In this document: positions 50,078 through 58,325 of the stretch, piece by piece | Layout: every line of letters starts with the position of its first letter | How positions within the stretch are numbered: the first letter of the stretch is position 1 | NCBI GenBank assembly: GCA_963664625.1 | Contig: OY761541.1 | Location: 1,488,001-1,552,000 of the forward strand | Reading direction: 5' to 3' | DNA from: CBDCFV01 sp963664625 | Lineage (GTDB): Bacteria; Chloroflexota; Dehalococcoidia; Lucifugimonadales; UBA3495 | Length of the DNA stretch: 64,000 nt | Program-made: the position numbers and the translations under genes | Notes under the pieces: generated by a model | Seen by the model: the letters and a program-made list of their open reading frames with translations, nothing else | Databases searched by the model: none | Told to the model about the DNA's origin: nothing

Positions 50078-51865
50078 TTACACCCGGTCCCTTTCCTGAC
50101 GGTGGGCTTCCAGAATATCGCCCGGCTCAAAGTCGTTGAAGCCCTGCAGGATGATACCGCATTCCGTGCCCAAGGCCGCTTCGTTAACTTCATCGCGGAA
50201 GTGACGCAGGCTGGCGATGGGGCCTTCATACAGCACATCTTCATCGCGGGTAACCCTGACGGCGGCGCCTCGGGTGATACGCCCTTCGATGATCCGGCAT
50301 CCTGCGATTCTGACCCCGCGGCGGGATGGGAAAATTTCCCGTACCTCGCCCCGGCCCAATATAACGTCGGTATAGGTTGGCTCCAAAAGACCCTGCAACG
50401 CCAGGTTAACGTCGTCTATCAGGTGGTAGATAATCTGGTAATGCCTGATTTGCACTCCCAGCCGGTGGGCCAGCCTCTCGGCGCTGGGTTCCGTGCCTAC
50501 ATTGAATCCGATCACTATTGCTTCCGATGCGCTGGCCAGTAGAATATCGGACTCGGTAATCCCGCCTGAACTGGAGTGAAGCAACCGCACCTTGAAGTCC
50601 GAGGACAGGTTCTCCAGTGCTTGGCGGACGGCTTCCACACTGCCCTGCACGTCTGCTTTGAGCACCAGGTTCAACTCTTTCCGGTCCTCGGAACTCTGGT
50701 TGACAACCTCCTCCAGCGTCAAAGCGCGGGCCTGTGCAGCTTGGGAGGAGTAATAGCTGCCCTTGGAGGAGGCCATAGAGCGGGCTTCACGCTCGTTAGT
50801 CACAATCGCGAACGGGTCGCCAGCCTCGGGAAGGGAGCCGAAGCCAAGGATTTCGGCAGGCGTTCCTGGGGACACTCCGTCCATCGATTGTCCGCGCTCG
50901 TTATTGATGGCCTTTATACGCCCCCAAGCGCTTCCGGCGGCAATGTAGTCTCCCACGGTAAGGCTGCCGTCCTGCACCAGCAGGGTCGCGGTCGAGCCGC
51001 GTTTACGGTCCAGCTTGGCTTCGACGATAACGCCTGTGGCCGCCTTACCGGGGTTGGCTTTCAACTCGGAGATTTCCGCCACCACGAGGAGGTTCTCCAG
51101 CAAGTCGTCTACTCCGTCGCCTGTCCGGGCCGAGACCTCTACGGAGATTACGTCTCCTCCCCAGTCCTCTACCAGCAAGTCCCGCTCGCTCAACTGCCGT
51201 TTGACCCGTTCCGGGTCGGCGGTGGGCAGGTCCATCTTGTTGATAGCTACCACCATGGGCACTTGGGCCGCCCTGACATGATCGATGGCCTCAATTGTCT
51301 GCGGCATAATGCCGTCGTCGGCCGCCACCACCAGGACGGCAATGTCGGTCACCCTGGAACCGCGGGCCCTTATGGCCGTGAATGCTTCGTGGCCCGGGGT
51401 ATCCAGAAAAGTAATTTTCTCATCATGGTACTCAACCTGATAAGCTCCGATGTGTTGCGTGATCCCTCCCACTTCCCTGTCCGCCACCCTGGTCCTCCGA
51501 ATGGTGTCCAACAGGGCGGTCTTTCCATGGTCGACGTGCCCCAGAATCGTCACTACCGGAGGCCGGGTTGCCAAGTCTGCTTCGTCGGCGTCCTCGGCCT
51601 CCCGGACGGCGGTCCTGATGGGACCGCTTTCCGGCTCTGCCATGGTGGTCCTGATACCGAATGCGGAGGTCACCAACGTCGCCATCTGGTAGTCGATGAC
51701 TTGGTTCATCGACGCCATGATGCCGTTTCTCATCAGTTGCTTGATGACGTCAATGGGGTTCTGGTCGGTAAGTTCGGAGAGACGTTGGACGGTAAGGGTT
51801 TCAGGTAGCACCAGAGCTCTCGATTGTCGACGCCTACTCTGTGTTGCGCGTCCGTCAGTAGTCAT
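50078..51865 (-). CDS. infB: Translation initiation factor IF-2
   Basis: 595 residues, short for IF-2 because the N-terminal extension is only ~100 residues: a single IF2_N module (TVQRLSELTDQNPIDVIKQL) and a linker. The GTPase has G1 GHVDHGKTALLD, G3 DTPGHEAFTAIRARG and G4 NKMD, followed by domains II, III and the fMet-tRNA-binding domain IV. It positions initiator tRNA on the 30S subunit. GGAGGG precedes the ATG. Confidence 0.96.
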   Translation of the reverse strand: MTTDGRATQSRRRQSRALVLPETLTVQRLSELTDQNPIDVIKQLMRNGIMASMNQVIDYQMATLVTSAFGIRTTMAEPESGPIRTAVREAEDADEADLATRPPVVTILGHVDHGKTALLDTIRRTRVADREVGGITQHIGAYQVEYHDEKITFLDTPGHEAFTAIRARGSRVTDIAVLVVAADDGIMPQTIEAIDHVRAAQVPMVVAINKMDLPTADPERVKRQLSERDLLVEDWGGDVISVEVSARTGDGVDDLLENLLVVAEISELKANPGKAATGVIVEAKLDRKRGSTATLLVQDGSLTVGDYIAAGSAWGRIKAINNERGQSMDGVSPGTPAEILGFGSLPEAGDPFAIVTNEREARSMASSKGSYYSSQAAQARALTLEEVVNQSSEDRKELNLVLKADVQGSVEAVRQALENLSSDFKVRLLHSSSGGITESDILLASASEAIVIGFNVGTEPSAERLAHRLGVQIRHYQIIYHLIDDVNLALQGLLEPTYTDVILGRGEVREIFPSRRGVRIAGCRIIEGRITRGAAVRVTRDEDVLYEGPIASLRHFRDEVNEAALGTECGIILQGFNDFEPGDILEAHRQERDRV

Positions 51866-51883
51866 TCAACCCTCCACACCGCG

Positions 51884-52159
51884 TTATACTATCGTCTCCT
51901 GGTAAAAGGCCAGCAGTTGGGCTTGGTCAGCCGGTGAAATGGTAACAGACAGGCTTTTCTCTAAGCGTTTGCTTTGCAAGCCTTGCCGCCAGCACGCCGC
52001 TTTACGGCAAAGATACGCACCCCTGCCAGCGCTTTTACCGGTTTCGTCAACCAACACAGTCCCTTGGGGGGTGCGCACTACCCGGACAAGCTGCCGCTTG
52101 GCGGACTTTTGGCCGCAGGCCACACACTTACGATCGGGTATGTGCCGTCGTTGGGCCAA
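51884..52159 (-). CDS. ylxR: YlxR family RNA-binding protein (DUF448)
   Basis: 91 residues: RHIPDRKCVACGQKSAKRQL, VDETGKSAGRGAYLCRKAAC and a helical end. The GRGAYLC motif is diagnostic for YlxR. In Firmicutes YlxR (RnpM) binds RNase P RNA; elsewhere it affects transcription of many genes. It starts with TTG, with AAGGA about eight bases upstream, between nusA and infB as usual. Confidence 0.9.
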   Translation of the reverse strand: MAQRRHIPDRKCVACGQKSAKRQLVRVVRTPQGTVLVDETGKSAGRGAYLCRKAACWRQGLQSKRLEKSLSVTISPADQAQLLAFYQETIV

Positions 52160-52194
52160 TTCAACTGTCCTTGGTTGGCTGGGGAAAGACTCTG

Positions 52195-53817
52195 TTAACG
52201 GCCCCCCCGCCGATTGCCCCTGGCTCTCCCGGCGCCGCCCCGCCTGGCACGGTTATTCCGTCGTCCGCCGCCGCGGGTCTCTTCTATCAGGTCTTCGGCG
52301 AAGCGAATCTTTCCGGCGTCCGGCGTCAGCATCCCAATCGGGGCCAAGTCTGGAGCCAGCACCAGATCGGCCTCTTCTTCGTCCTCATCCTCGGTCTCCT
52401 CTGCTTCGTCCGACATAATCTCCACCTCGTCCAAGGTGAAGGTATCGAGGTCATCGACGCTGAACGTAGGCAGGGCTTCCTCTTCCCGGGCGCGCTGTTC
52501 ATCCTCTTCCCGGATCAGGGCTTCCAGGATTTCATCTTCGTCGACCTGCGGAACGACCTCTGCCTCAGGCGCCGCCGCTTCAACGGCCTCTTCCTCGACC
52601 GCAGCCTCCGGGGCCGTGTCGGCCAGTGTATCGGCGGCAACCGAGACCAACTCTTCCTCCACGGCCTCTTCCGCCGCCGCCGCGGCATCGGCTTGCGCCA
52701 TGCTGGCTGCCAGTTCCGCCTCTCTCGCCAGCGCCTGTTCGGCAGCGAGTTGCAGGCGACGGGCCTCTCTTATCTCTTCCCACTCGGTCATGCCCTTGAT
52801 ATCGAGGCGCCAACCCGTGAGCCTGGCGGCCAGCCGGGTATTCTGCCCCTCTTTACCGATGGCAAGAGACAATTGGCGGTCCGGGACCACCACCGTAGCG
52901 GTAGCGTCGCCGTGGGAAAGCTCGACGGCTATCACTTCGGACGGGCTTAGCGCCTTGCCAATAAACACTCTCGGGTCTTCATCCCAGGATACGATGTCGA
53001 TTTTTTCCCCTTGCAATTCGTTGACGATGCTCTGGATACGATTGCCGCGCACCCCGATGCACGAGCCGACGGGATCGATACCCTGCTGGGTAGCGTTAAC
53101 CGCCACCTTGCTGCGGAAGCCCGCTTCCCGCGCTATGGCCTTGATCTCCACGGCGCCGCTGTAGACCTCCGGCACCTCGATCTCGAAGAGCCGTTTCAAC
53201 ATATCCTTATGGCTGCGGGATACAAGTATCTCCGGCCCTTTCGAGGCGCTGCGCACGCTGAGCACGTAAACTTTGACCCGTTGACCTTTCCGGTATCTCT
53301 CGGTGGGCACCTGCTCGTCATAAGGCAGAATGGCTTGCGCCCGCCCCAAGTCCAAAGTTATGGTGCGCATCCCGTCGGTCTGTTCGATTACGCCGGATAC
53401 AATGTCGCCTTCGTGTTGCAGGAACTCCTGATAGAGCAGTTCTCTCTCCGCTTCCCGCAACCGCTGAAGGACCACCTGCTTGGCGGTCTGTGCGGCGATC
53501 CGGCTGGCGTTGTGGGGTAGCGGCTCTTGGGCGGCCACTTCGTCTCCCACGTCTGCGGAGGTCTTGATGTACTGAGCATCCTTCAGGCTGATTTCACGGT
53601 CGGGGTCTTCTACCGATTCCACCACGGTCTTGAGGGCGTATATGTTGACTTCCCCAGTGTTGGGGTTCAACTTGACGGAGATGTTCTGACCCGACGCCGG
53701 GTTGTCTTTCTTGAACGCGGACGCCAAGGCTACTTCGATCGCTTGCAGCACCTGTTCTCTGGGCAAGTGGCGCTCCGCTGCCAACTGGGTCAGCGCTATC
53801 AAAAAATCGCTTTTCAC
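52195..53817 (-). CDS. nusA: Transcription termination/antitermination factor NusA with long acidic-basic tail
   Basis: 540 residues from a GTG start with GGGGG upstream; a TTG two codons earlier is also possible. The N-terminal RNA-polymerase-binding domain (SDFLIALTQLAAERHLPREQ) is followed by S1 (GDIVSGVIEQTDG) and the two KH domains (PVGSCIGVRGNRIQSIVNEL; QLSLAIGKEGQNTRLAARLT), ending near residue 360. After that come about 150 residues rich in Glu and Ala and a final Arg/Gly-rich tail (RGGGRRNNRARRGG). The tail is atypical. NusA modulates pausing and termination, and here it may regulate its own operon through the leader hairpin. Confidence 0.95.
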   Translation of the reverse strand: MKSDFLIALTQLAAERHLPREQVLQAIEVALASAFKKDNPASGQNISVKLNPNTGEVNIYALKTVVESVEDPDREISLKDAQYIKTSADVGDEVAAQEPLPHNASRIAAQTAKQVVLQRLREAERELLYQEFLQHEGDIVSGVIEQTDGMRTITLDLGRAQAILPYDEQVPTERYRKGQRVKVYVLSVRSASKGPEILVSRSHKDMLKRLFEIEVPEVYSGAVEIKAIAREAGFRSKVAVNATQQGIDPVGSCIGVRGNRIQSIVNELQGEKIDIVSWDEDPRVFIGKALSPSEVIAVELSHGDATATVVVPDRQLSLAIGKEGQNTRLAARLTGWRLDIKGMTEWEEIREARRLQLAAEQALAREAELAASMAQADAAAAAEEAVEEELVSVAADTLADTAPEAAVEEEAVEAAAPEAEVVPQVDEDEILEALIREEDEQRAREEEALPTFSVDDLDTFTLDEVEIMSDEAEETEDEDEEEADLVLAPDLAPIGMLTPDAGKIRFAEDLIEETRGGGRRNNRARRGGAGRARGNRRGGR

Positions 53818-53869
53818 GGCCAAGCCCCCTGGGTGAAAATACCCTGAAACCGAGCCAACCTAATCAAGA

Positions 53870-53893
53870 AGAAAGCGGGAAACCCCGCTTTCT
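53870..53893 (-). promoter_or_regulatory. Leader hairpin of the nusA operon, possible attenuator
   Basis: On the minus strand a ten-base-pair perfect stem AGAAAGCGGG / CCCGCTTTCT with a four-base loop lies between the promoter and the nusA start and is followed by TTCTTG. It can act as an intrinsic terminator in the leader. Confidence 0.6.
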
Positions 53894-53914
53894 GAGACCC
53901 GCTTATTTAAGGGC

Positions 53915-53943
53915 AGTATAGCATCGTAGAGACGCGGTTTCAA
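53915..53943 (-). promoter_or_regulatory. Sigma-70 promoter of the nusA operon
   Basis: Minus-strand TTGAAA (53938-53943), 17 bases, TATACT (53915-53920). Transcription would begin about 90 bases upstream of the nusA start. The operon lacks a rimP gene upstream. Confidence 0.75.
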
Positions 53944-53950
53944 GTTACAT

Positions 53951-53993
53951 AACAAGGCCGCCGGGAGTGGAAAGTCACTCTCGGCGGCCTCTT
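53951..53993 (-). terminator. Rho-independent terminator of the cysteine synthase gene
   Basis: The stem GGCCGCCGAGAGTG / CACTCCCGGCGGCC (14 pairs including one G-U) is followed on the minus strand by TTGTT, 65 bases after the cysteine synthase stop. Confidence 0.75.
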
Positions 53994-54053
53994 CTTACGC
54001 TGTGTCAGGGGCTGCGCGACGGCAATACAGGGCTGTCTAGTCTACTCTAAACC

Positions 54054-55004
54054 TCACCACCAGATCTTGCCTTGGGCCTCCTTGGCCAACTGTTCGTAGT
54101 CTTTTGTCCAAAGATTTGTGCTCAAATATTTCCAGCCGCCGTCGGCCAGCAAACACACTATGTTGCCTTCATCCATCCGTTCGGCCTGCCGCAGGGCGCC
54201 GTACACTACCGAGCCGGATGATATGCCGGCGAATATGCCTTCCTGTTGCAGCAGGCTCTTGGTGGTGCTGAAGGCGTCGAAGCTGCTCACCAGCCTGCGT
54301 GAGTCGAGCAGGTTAATGTCCAGGATGGGCGGTATGAACCCCTCCTCCAAGCTGCGCAGTCCCGATATGAAGTCCTCCGGCTCGGGCGCGACGGCAACGA
54401 TTTTCACGTCGGGGTTGTGTTCTTTCAGTCGCCGGCCAACGCCCATCAGAGTACCCCCGGTGCCCAAGCCGGCTACGAACATGTCCACGTCCGGCAGGGT
54501 TTCAACGATCTCGACGCCGGTTGTTTCGTAATGGGCCCCCGGATTGCCCCCGTTTCCATACTGGTAGAGCATGAAGTAGTCGCCGGAGTTTTTCTCCACC
54601 AGGTCTTGGGCCACTTCAATCGAGCCGTTGGTGCCCCGGGACCCCTCGGAGTAGACGATCTCGGCCCCGTAGGCGTGCAGCAGTTGGGTGCGTTCGGGAC
54701 TGACGTTTTCCGGCATCACCACCGCAACCCGGTAGCCCTTGAGCCTGCTGACCATAGCGATGGAAATGCCGGTGTTGCCGCTGGTGGGTTCCAGTATGGT
54801 GCGGCTGGGAGAAATCTCGCCGTCCCTTTCGGCGTTCTCAATCATCTTGAGGGCAATGCGGTCCTTCAGGCTGCCGGTAGGGTTTTGCCCTTCCAGCTTG
54901 GCGAAGATCCGGACCCCCTCTTTGGGACTCATGTTTGCGAGTTCCACCATGGGGGTGTTGCCGATGGTTGCGAGTATTCCCTTGTAGGTCAACCTTGTAA
55001 CCAT
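54054..55004 (-). CDS. cysK: Cysteine synthase (PLP-dependent)
   Basis: About 316 residues. The PLP lysine is in NPTGSLKDRIALKM (Lys47), the substrate loop TSGNTGISIAMV, the phosphate-binding GLGTGGTLMGVGRRLKEHNP and C-terminal GISSGSVVYGAL. It makes cysteine from O-acetylserine (or O-phosphoserine) and sulfide; the two substrates cannot be told apart here. A GTG seven codons upstream is also in frame; the ATG at 55004 is chosen because it starts the domain. It is third in a run Rrf2 regulator, MoeB/ThiF protein, cysteine synthase, which points to sulfur assimilation. Confidence 0.9.
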   Translation of the reverse strand: MVTRLTYKGILATIGNTPMVELANMSPKEGVRIFAKLEGQNPTGSLKDRIALKMIENAERDGEISPSRTILEPTSGNTGISIAMVSRLKGYRVAVVMPENVSPERTQLLHAYGAEIVYSEGSRGTNGSIEVAQDLVEKNSGDYFMLYQYGNGGNPGAHYETTGVEIVETLPDVDMFVAGLGTGGTLMGVGRRLKEHNPDVKIVAVAPEPEDFISGLRSLEEGFIPPILDINLLDSRRLVSSFDAFSTTKSLLQQEGIFAGISSGSVVYGALRQAERMDEGNIVCLLADGGWKYLSTNLWTKDYEQLAKEAQGKIWW

Positions 55005-55109
55005 AACCTCTCGGTGTCCTGTCACCTGACGAGCGACCGCCTCTAGCTAACGCCTGACAACAAGCGGTTTGACTTGGTGACTATCCTGAACCTTGCCCAG
55101 CTTCTCAAC

Positions 55110-55138
55110 CCGTCATTCCCGCCTTCGCGGGAATCCAT
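55110..55138. repeat. Dispersed palindrome, TCATTCCCGC family
   Basis: CGTCATTCCCGC and GCGGGAATCC form the arms, located between the MoeB/ThiF and cysteine synthase genes. Confidence 0.7.
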
Positions 55139-55198
55139 AAGCCTTGGCCGACGGAAAGAGGCACTCTCAGAGGAGACAGTCGATTGTCGCCTGGCCCT

Positions 55199-56041
55199 TT
55201 AGTCGAACGCGGCGGCGGCGGTCTCAGGCTCGGTCAGCCCGCAGAAGATTTCGTAATCTATCAGCTCAGTCACCGTCGGAGTGTCTCCGCACAGCGGACA
55301 TGCCGGGTTCCGCTTCAACTTGACCTCGCGGAAGCTCATGCTGAGCGCGTCGACCAGCAGAAGACGGGAACTCAGGGAATCTCCAATCCCCAGCATCAAC
55401 TTCAGGGCCTCGGTAGACTGGATGCTTCCCACCAAGCCGGTAAGCGCTCCCAGCACACCGGCTTCGGCGCAGTTGGGCACCATGCCCGGAGGGGGCGGCG
55501 ACGGGAAGAGGCAGCGGTAGCAGCCTTCGCCGGGGAGGAACACCGTGGCCTGCCCGTCGAAGATCAGGATGCTGCCATCCACCAACGGCTTTCCTTCCAG
55601 GTAGCAAGCATCGTTCACCAAGTAGCGCGTGGCGAAGTTGTCCGCACCGTTGATTACCAAGTCGTACTGCCCGATTATCTCCCGGGCGTTGTGGGACTCC
55701 AGTCTGTCCTCGTGGAGGACCACGTTGACGTCGGGGTTGTAGGCCTTCAGATTGTCCTTCGCCGACTCCAGCTTGGGACGGCCAATGTCCTTGGTGTGGT
55801 GCAATATCTGGCGTTGCAGGTTGGAAATGTCCACCACGTCGAAATCGACGATGCCCACGGTGCCCACGCCAGCCAGTGTCAAGTATATGGCCGACGGCGA
55901 GCCAAGGCCGCCCGCTCCTACTATCAAGGCCTTGGACTGGAGAAGGGCGCGCTGCCCCCTGCTTCCCACGTCGCCCATTATGATATGGCGGCTGTACCGG
56001 CTTACCTGCTCTGGTGTCAGGACCAATGGCTGTTGGGTCAT
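55199..56041 (-). CDS. MoeB/ThiF family adenylyltransferase
   Basis: 280 residues of the E1-like family. It has RYSRHIIMGDVGSRGQRALL, the ATP-binding ALIVGAGGLGSPSAIYLTLA, VDFDVVDISNLQRQIL, the catalytic region GCYRCLFPSPPPPGMVPNCA and zinc-binding Cys pairs (YRC, CPLC). It adenylates the C-terminal glycine of a ubiquitin-like sulfur carrier such as MoaD, ThiS or CysO. The cysteine synthase next door makes the CysO-type pathway, where sulfur is delivered as a thiocarboxylate, an attractive reading, but no CysO-like gene is seen. It lacks a rhodanese tail. GAGGAGAGGG precedes the ATG. Confidence 0.9.
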   Translation of the reverse strand: MTQQPLVLTPEQVSRYSRHIIMGDVGSRGQRALLQSKALIVGAGGLGSPSAIYLTLAGVGTVGIVDFDVVDISNLQRQILHHTKDIGRPKLESAKDNLKAYNPDVNVVLHEDRLESHNAREIIGQYDLVINGADNFATRYLVNDACYLEGKPLVDGSILIFDGQATVFLPGEGCYRCLFPSPPPPGMVPNCAEAGVLGALTGLVGSIQSTEALKLMLGIGDSLSSRLLLVDALSMSFREVKLKRNPACPLCGDTPTVTELIDYEIFCGLTEPETAAAAFD

Positions 56042-56079
56042 GCTACCCTCTCCTCAGTAACGTTCTCGGCCCGCCCACT

Positions 56080-56105
56080 TGGATTCCCGCGAAGGCGGGA
56101 ATGGC
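56080..56105. repeat. Dispersed palindrome, TCATTCCCGC family
   Basis: GGATTCCCGC and GCGGGAATGG form the arms, between the Rrf2 and MoeB/ThiF genes. Confidence 0.65.
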
Positions 56106-56145
56106 AGCAGGGGGGGCGCTTGGCTGGTTGTAGACTGGGCTGGGG

Positions 56146-56577
56146 TTACATCACGGCTTGGTCGGCCAAGCGCCGCTGGCGCTTGATCAAGTCGTCCAGG
56201 GTTATGTTGGTCAACAGGTTCTGGACAGCCTCCTCCACTGCTTTCCACACCTCTTGCTGCGCGCATGTGTCCGAGAATACGCAGTCCAGCGGGTTTATAA
56301 GGCAGTCCAGGGGAGAGGAACTGGCGTCCAGTGTTTTCATCACCATGCCCAGGTTTATGTCGCCCGGGTCCCTGGCCAGCTTGTGCCCGCCTTGAGGGCC
56401 CCTGCGGCTGATCACGAACCCGAACTTGTTCAGCACGGTCATGAGTTGATCCAGGTAGGACTCCGGGATGCCCTGCCTGTAGGCGATGTCGGCAGTCTGG
56501 ACCGGGCCTTGGTCATAACGCAATGCCAGCTCCATCAAGGCCCGTACCCCATAGTCGACTTTCATGGGGATTCTCAT
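56146..56577 (-). CDS. Rrf2 family regulator, IscR-like with three cysteines
   Basis: 143 residues. The winged-helix part MKVDYGVRALMELALRYDQG, then YLDQLMTVLNKFGFVISRRG, PQGGHKLARDP is typical of Rrf2 proteins. Three cysteines at positions 92, 99 and 105 (DCLINPLDCVFSDTC) correspond to the Fe-S ligands of IscR (92, 98, 104). The protein therefore probably senses iron-sulfur status or cysteine supply and controls the two genes downstream. GGAGG lies eight bases before the ATG at 56577; the longer upstream frame is leader. Confidence 0.85.
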   Translation of the reverse strand: MRIPMKVDYGVRALMELALRYDQGPVQTADIAYRQGIPESYLDQLMTVLNKFGFVISRRGPQGGHKLARDPGDINLGMVMKTLDASSSPLDCLINPLDCVFSDTCAQQEVWKAVEEAVQNLLTNITLDDLIKRQRRLADQAVM

Positions 56578-56607
56578 TCTGGGCACCTCCGAACCAGCCC
56601 AGAGGAG

Positions 56608-56636
56608 ATTATAGCACCACGCATGGCCTATTCCAA
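56608..56636 (-). promoter_or_regulatory. Sigma-70 promoter of the Rrf2/sulfur operon
   Basis: Minus-strand TTGGAA (56631-56636), 17 bases, then a perfect TATAAT (56608-56613), 30 bases before the start. A binding site for the Rrf2 protein itself could overlap it, but no clear palindrome is seen. Confidence 0.75.
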
Positions 56637-56786
56637 ATTGCCTGTTCGCAAGGTCCCATTTGGATTTGGGATAAGACACGTATTCGAAGTTTAGCGAACC
56701 ACTCACACCAAAGTAGGTCAGTGTATCCTAAAGTCACGCAAAGGTATTGTCGGATATAGGTACATACGATCATGTCTGTACATGTG

Positions 56787-56814
56787 TTGACAATGAAATT
56801 AGGAGTAGTATATA
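56787..56814 (+). promoter_or_regulatory. Sigma-70 promoter of the small coiled-coil gene
   Basis: TTGACA (56787-56792), 16 bases, TATATA (56809-56814), about 105 bases before the coiled-coil gene. The stretch 56637-56786 shows no gene. Confidence 0.65.
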
Positions 56815-56919
56815 CACATAACCCTGAATATCGATGCCTAGATTGGATAGACAATGGGTTCATTAACCGACTGGGCACAAGGCTGACAACAATAAAAGCT
56901 GCCTCATGCAGGAGGTCGC

Positions 56920-57183
56920 ATGGCAACAGAGCAAGACCGAGCGGTATCTAGAGCCGATTTGGATGCATTGGATGAATCAATCCGTGGGTACATAGATACA
57001 AGGGTTGATTCTCTTACTACTGAAATGGACCAGCAGTTCAAAGAGGTGCGTGAGGATATACAAGGACTCCGTATTGCCGTTGATACTCGGTTTGACGTAG
57101 TTGAAAACCATTTGAACGAAATCAAGGCCGATGTAAAGGAAATAAAGGCTATCTTGCTAAACCAAAACGGGAGAGGTGCGTAA
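56920..57183 (+). CDS. Small coiled-coil protein
   Basis: 87 residues, almost entirely heptad-like: DLDALDESIRGYIDTRVDSL, TTEMDQQFKEVREDIQGLRI, TRFDVVENHLNEIKADVKEI. It has no membrane segment. It resembles the small coiled-coil proteins found beside mobile or phage-derived genes, and no function can be assigned. GGAGG lies four bases before the ATG. Its base composition is clearly lower in GC than the surroundings, suggesting acquisition. Confidence 0.65.
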   Translation: MATEQDRAVSRADLDALDESIRGYIDTRVDSLTTEMDQQFKEVREDIQGLRIAVDTRFDVVENHLNEIKADVKEIKAILLNQNGRGA

Positions 57184-57215
57184 CCCGTCGGAAATTATTA
57201 CATCGAAATTCCTCA

Positions 57216-57380
57216 CTACTCGCTCAATTCGTCGTCACCGACATCTCTCTGCAACATAAGCAGGTGGTAATCTGCTGGGTCGTGTCTTTCTGGATATCGT
57301 GGTAAGTCCAGCGACAGCGCCGCACGCAACAGTTCATAGGCAAATCTTGCAGACGCACGAACCGAAGCTAAGTTCGACGG
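57216..57380 (-). pseudogene. Possible remnant of a gene interrupted near the IS cluster
   Basis: On the minus strand an open stretch of about 54 codons ends in a stop at 57216. It reads ASARFAYELLRAALSLDLPR then YPERHDPADYHLLMLQRDVG, which looks protein-like. It has no start with a ribosome site and runs into a stop and then the insertion cluster beginning at 57412. It may be the end of a gene broken by that cluster. Evidence is weak. Confidence 0.3.
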
Positions 57381-57411
57381 CCTTCAAAGCCCTCCGGCCC
57401 TAAAGCTGGTC

Positions 57412-57427
57412 ATCTGCGACTGTAGTA
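57412..57427. repeat. Solo 16-base IS701-type end
   Basis: ATCTGCGACTGTAGTA is identical to the right end of the IS701-type element (61182-61197) and the inverse of its left end (59790-59805). It is followed by CTAA. It is either the remnant of another copy or part of the pre-existing target. Confidence 0.8.
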
Positions 57428-57541
57428 CTAAGAGCCCCTAACAAAAAGAGTTGACGAGCAGGTGTAAGAGGCCTAGATTCTCTCCAAGCCGTGGTTTGCA
57501 GCGTACAGGTGCAGCATCGGCAACAGGGCAAGGAGAGATTG

Positions 57542-57925
57542 ATGGCGAAGCCACTGGTGAGCGATGAACTATGGGAGATGCTCCAACCGCTGCTGCCACC
57601 CGCGAAGCCCAGGCGGTTCCGGTACCCCGGACGCCAGCGGATAGACGACCGGAAGGCCCTGGCCGGCATCCTTTTCGTGCTCAAGAGCGGGATCCCTTGG
57701 GAGATGTTGCCCAAGGAGATGGAATGTGGGTCGGGGATGACCTGCTGGCGCCGTCTGAAAGAGTGGCATGAAGCCGGAGTGTGGCCGAGTCTCCATGAAC
57801 TCCTGTTGTCCAAACTGCAAGGGGCTAACGGTCTGGACTGGTCCCGGGCTTGTGTGGACAGTGGGTCGGTCCGGGCAGTCGGAGGCGGGGGAAAAAACAG
57901 GCCCCAATCCTACGGACCGCCGTAA
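57542..57925 (+). CDS. IS5-family transposase, frame A
   Basis: 127 residues from the ATG with AGGAGAG upstream: KPLVSDELWEMLQPLLPPAK, RRFRYPGRQRIDDRKALAGI, SGIPWEMLPKEMECGSGMTC. This is the N-terminal DUF4096-like part of IS427-group transposases, ending in the first Asp region ACVDSGSVRAVGGGG. It leaves the family frame at the run GGGGGAAAAAA (57887-57897); a +1 shift there joins it to frame B (GEKTGPNPTDRRKPGSKHHV). An extra G could be a mutation. Confidence 0.85.
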   Translation: MAKPLVSDELWEMLQPLLPPAKPRRFRYPGRQRIDDRKALAGILFVLKSGIPWEMLPKEMECGSGMTCWRRLKEWHEAGVWPSLHELLLSKLQGANGLDWSRACVDSGSVRAVGGGGKNRPQSYGPP

Positions 57926-58325
57926 GCCTGGGAGCAAGCATCACGTGATCACCGACGCCAATGGGACTCCTCTGGCAGCAATACTGAGTGGAGCCAACCG
58001 TCATGACGTGACTCAATTGCTGCCATTGGTGGATGCGATACCGCCGGTGCGGGGCAAACGTGGCCGTCCGCGCCGCAGACCGGAGCGGCTGTATGCGGAC
58101 CGGGCTTATGATTCCCGGGAGCATCGGAAATCGTTGCGTTCGCGCCACATCAGGCCGGTGATCGCCAAACGGGGCGTCGGGCATGGCAGTGGGCTGGGCG
58201 TGTACCGGTGGGTTGTCGAGCGAACCCTGGCATGGTTGCACCAGTTCCGCAGACTGAGGGTGCGCTACGAACGAATAGACGGGATACATGAGGCGTTCCT
58301 GTCCATAGGATGTTCACTCATGTAA
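57891..58325 (+). pseudogene. IS5-family transposase, frame B, truncated by IS66-type insertion
   Basis: Frame B carries DDE parts GSKHHVITDANGTPLAAILS, ANRHDVTQLLPLVDAIPPVR, LYADRAYDSREHRKSLRSRH and VVERTLAWLHQFRRLRVRYE (Asp and Glu). The last codons ...IGCSL run into the IS66-type end and stop there. Rejoining the sequence across the insertion restores the usual ending (ICFRRL). The transposase is therefore broken and, unless frameshift and tail are tolerated, inactive. Confidence 0.85.

Noticed and set aside
52214..53164. Plus-strand Ser/Ala-rich frame opposite nusA
   Set aside because: It is a shadow of the Glu/Ala-rich NusA tail.
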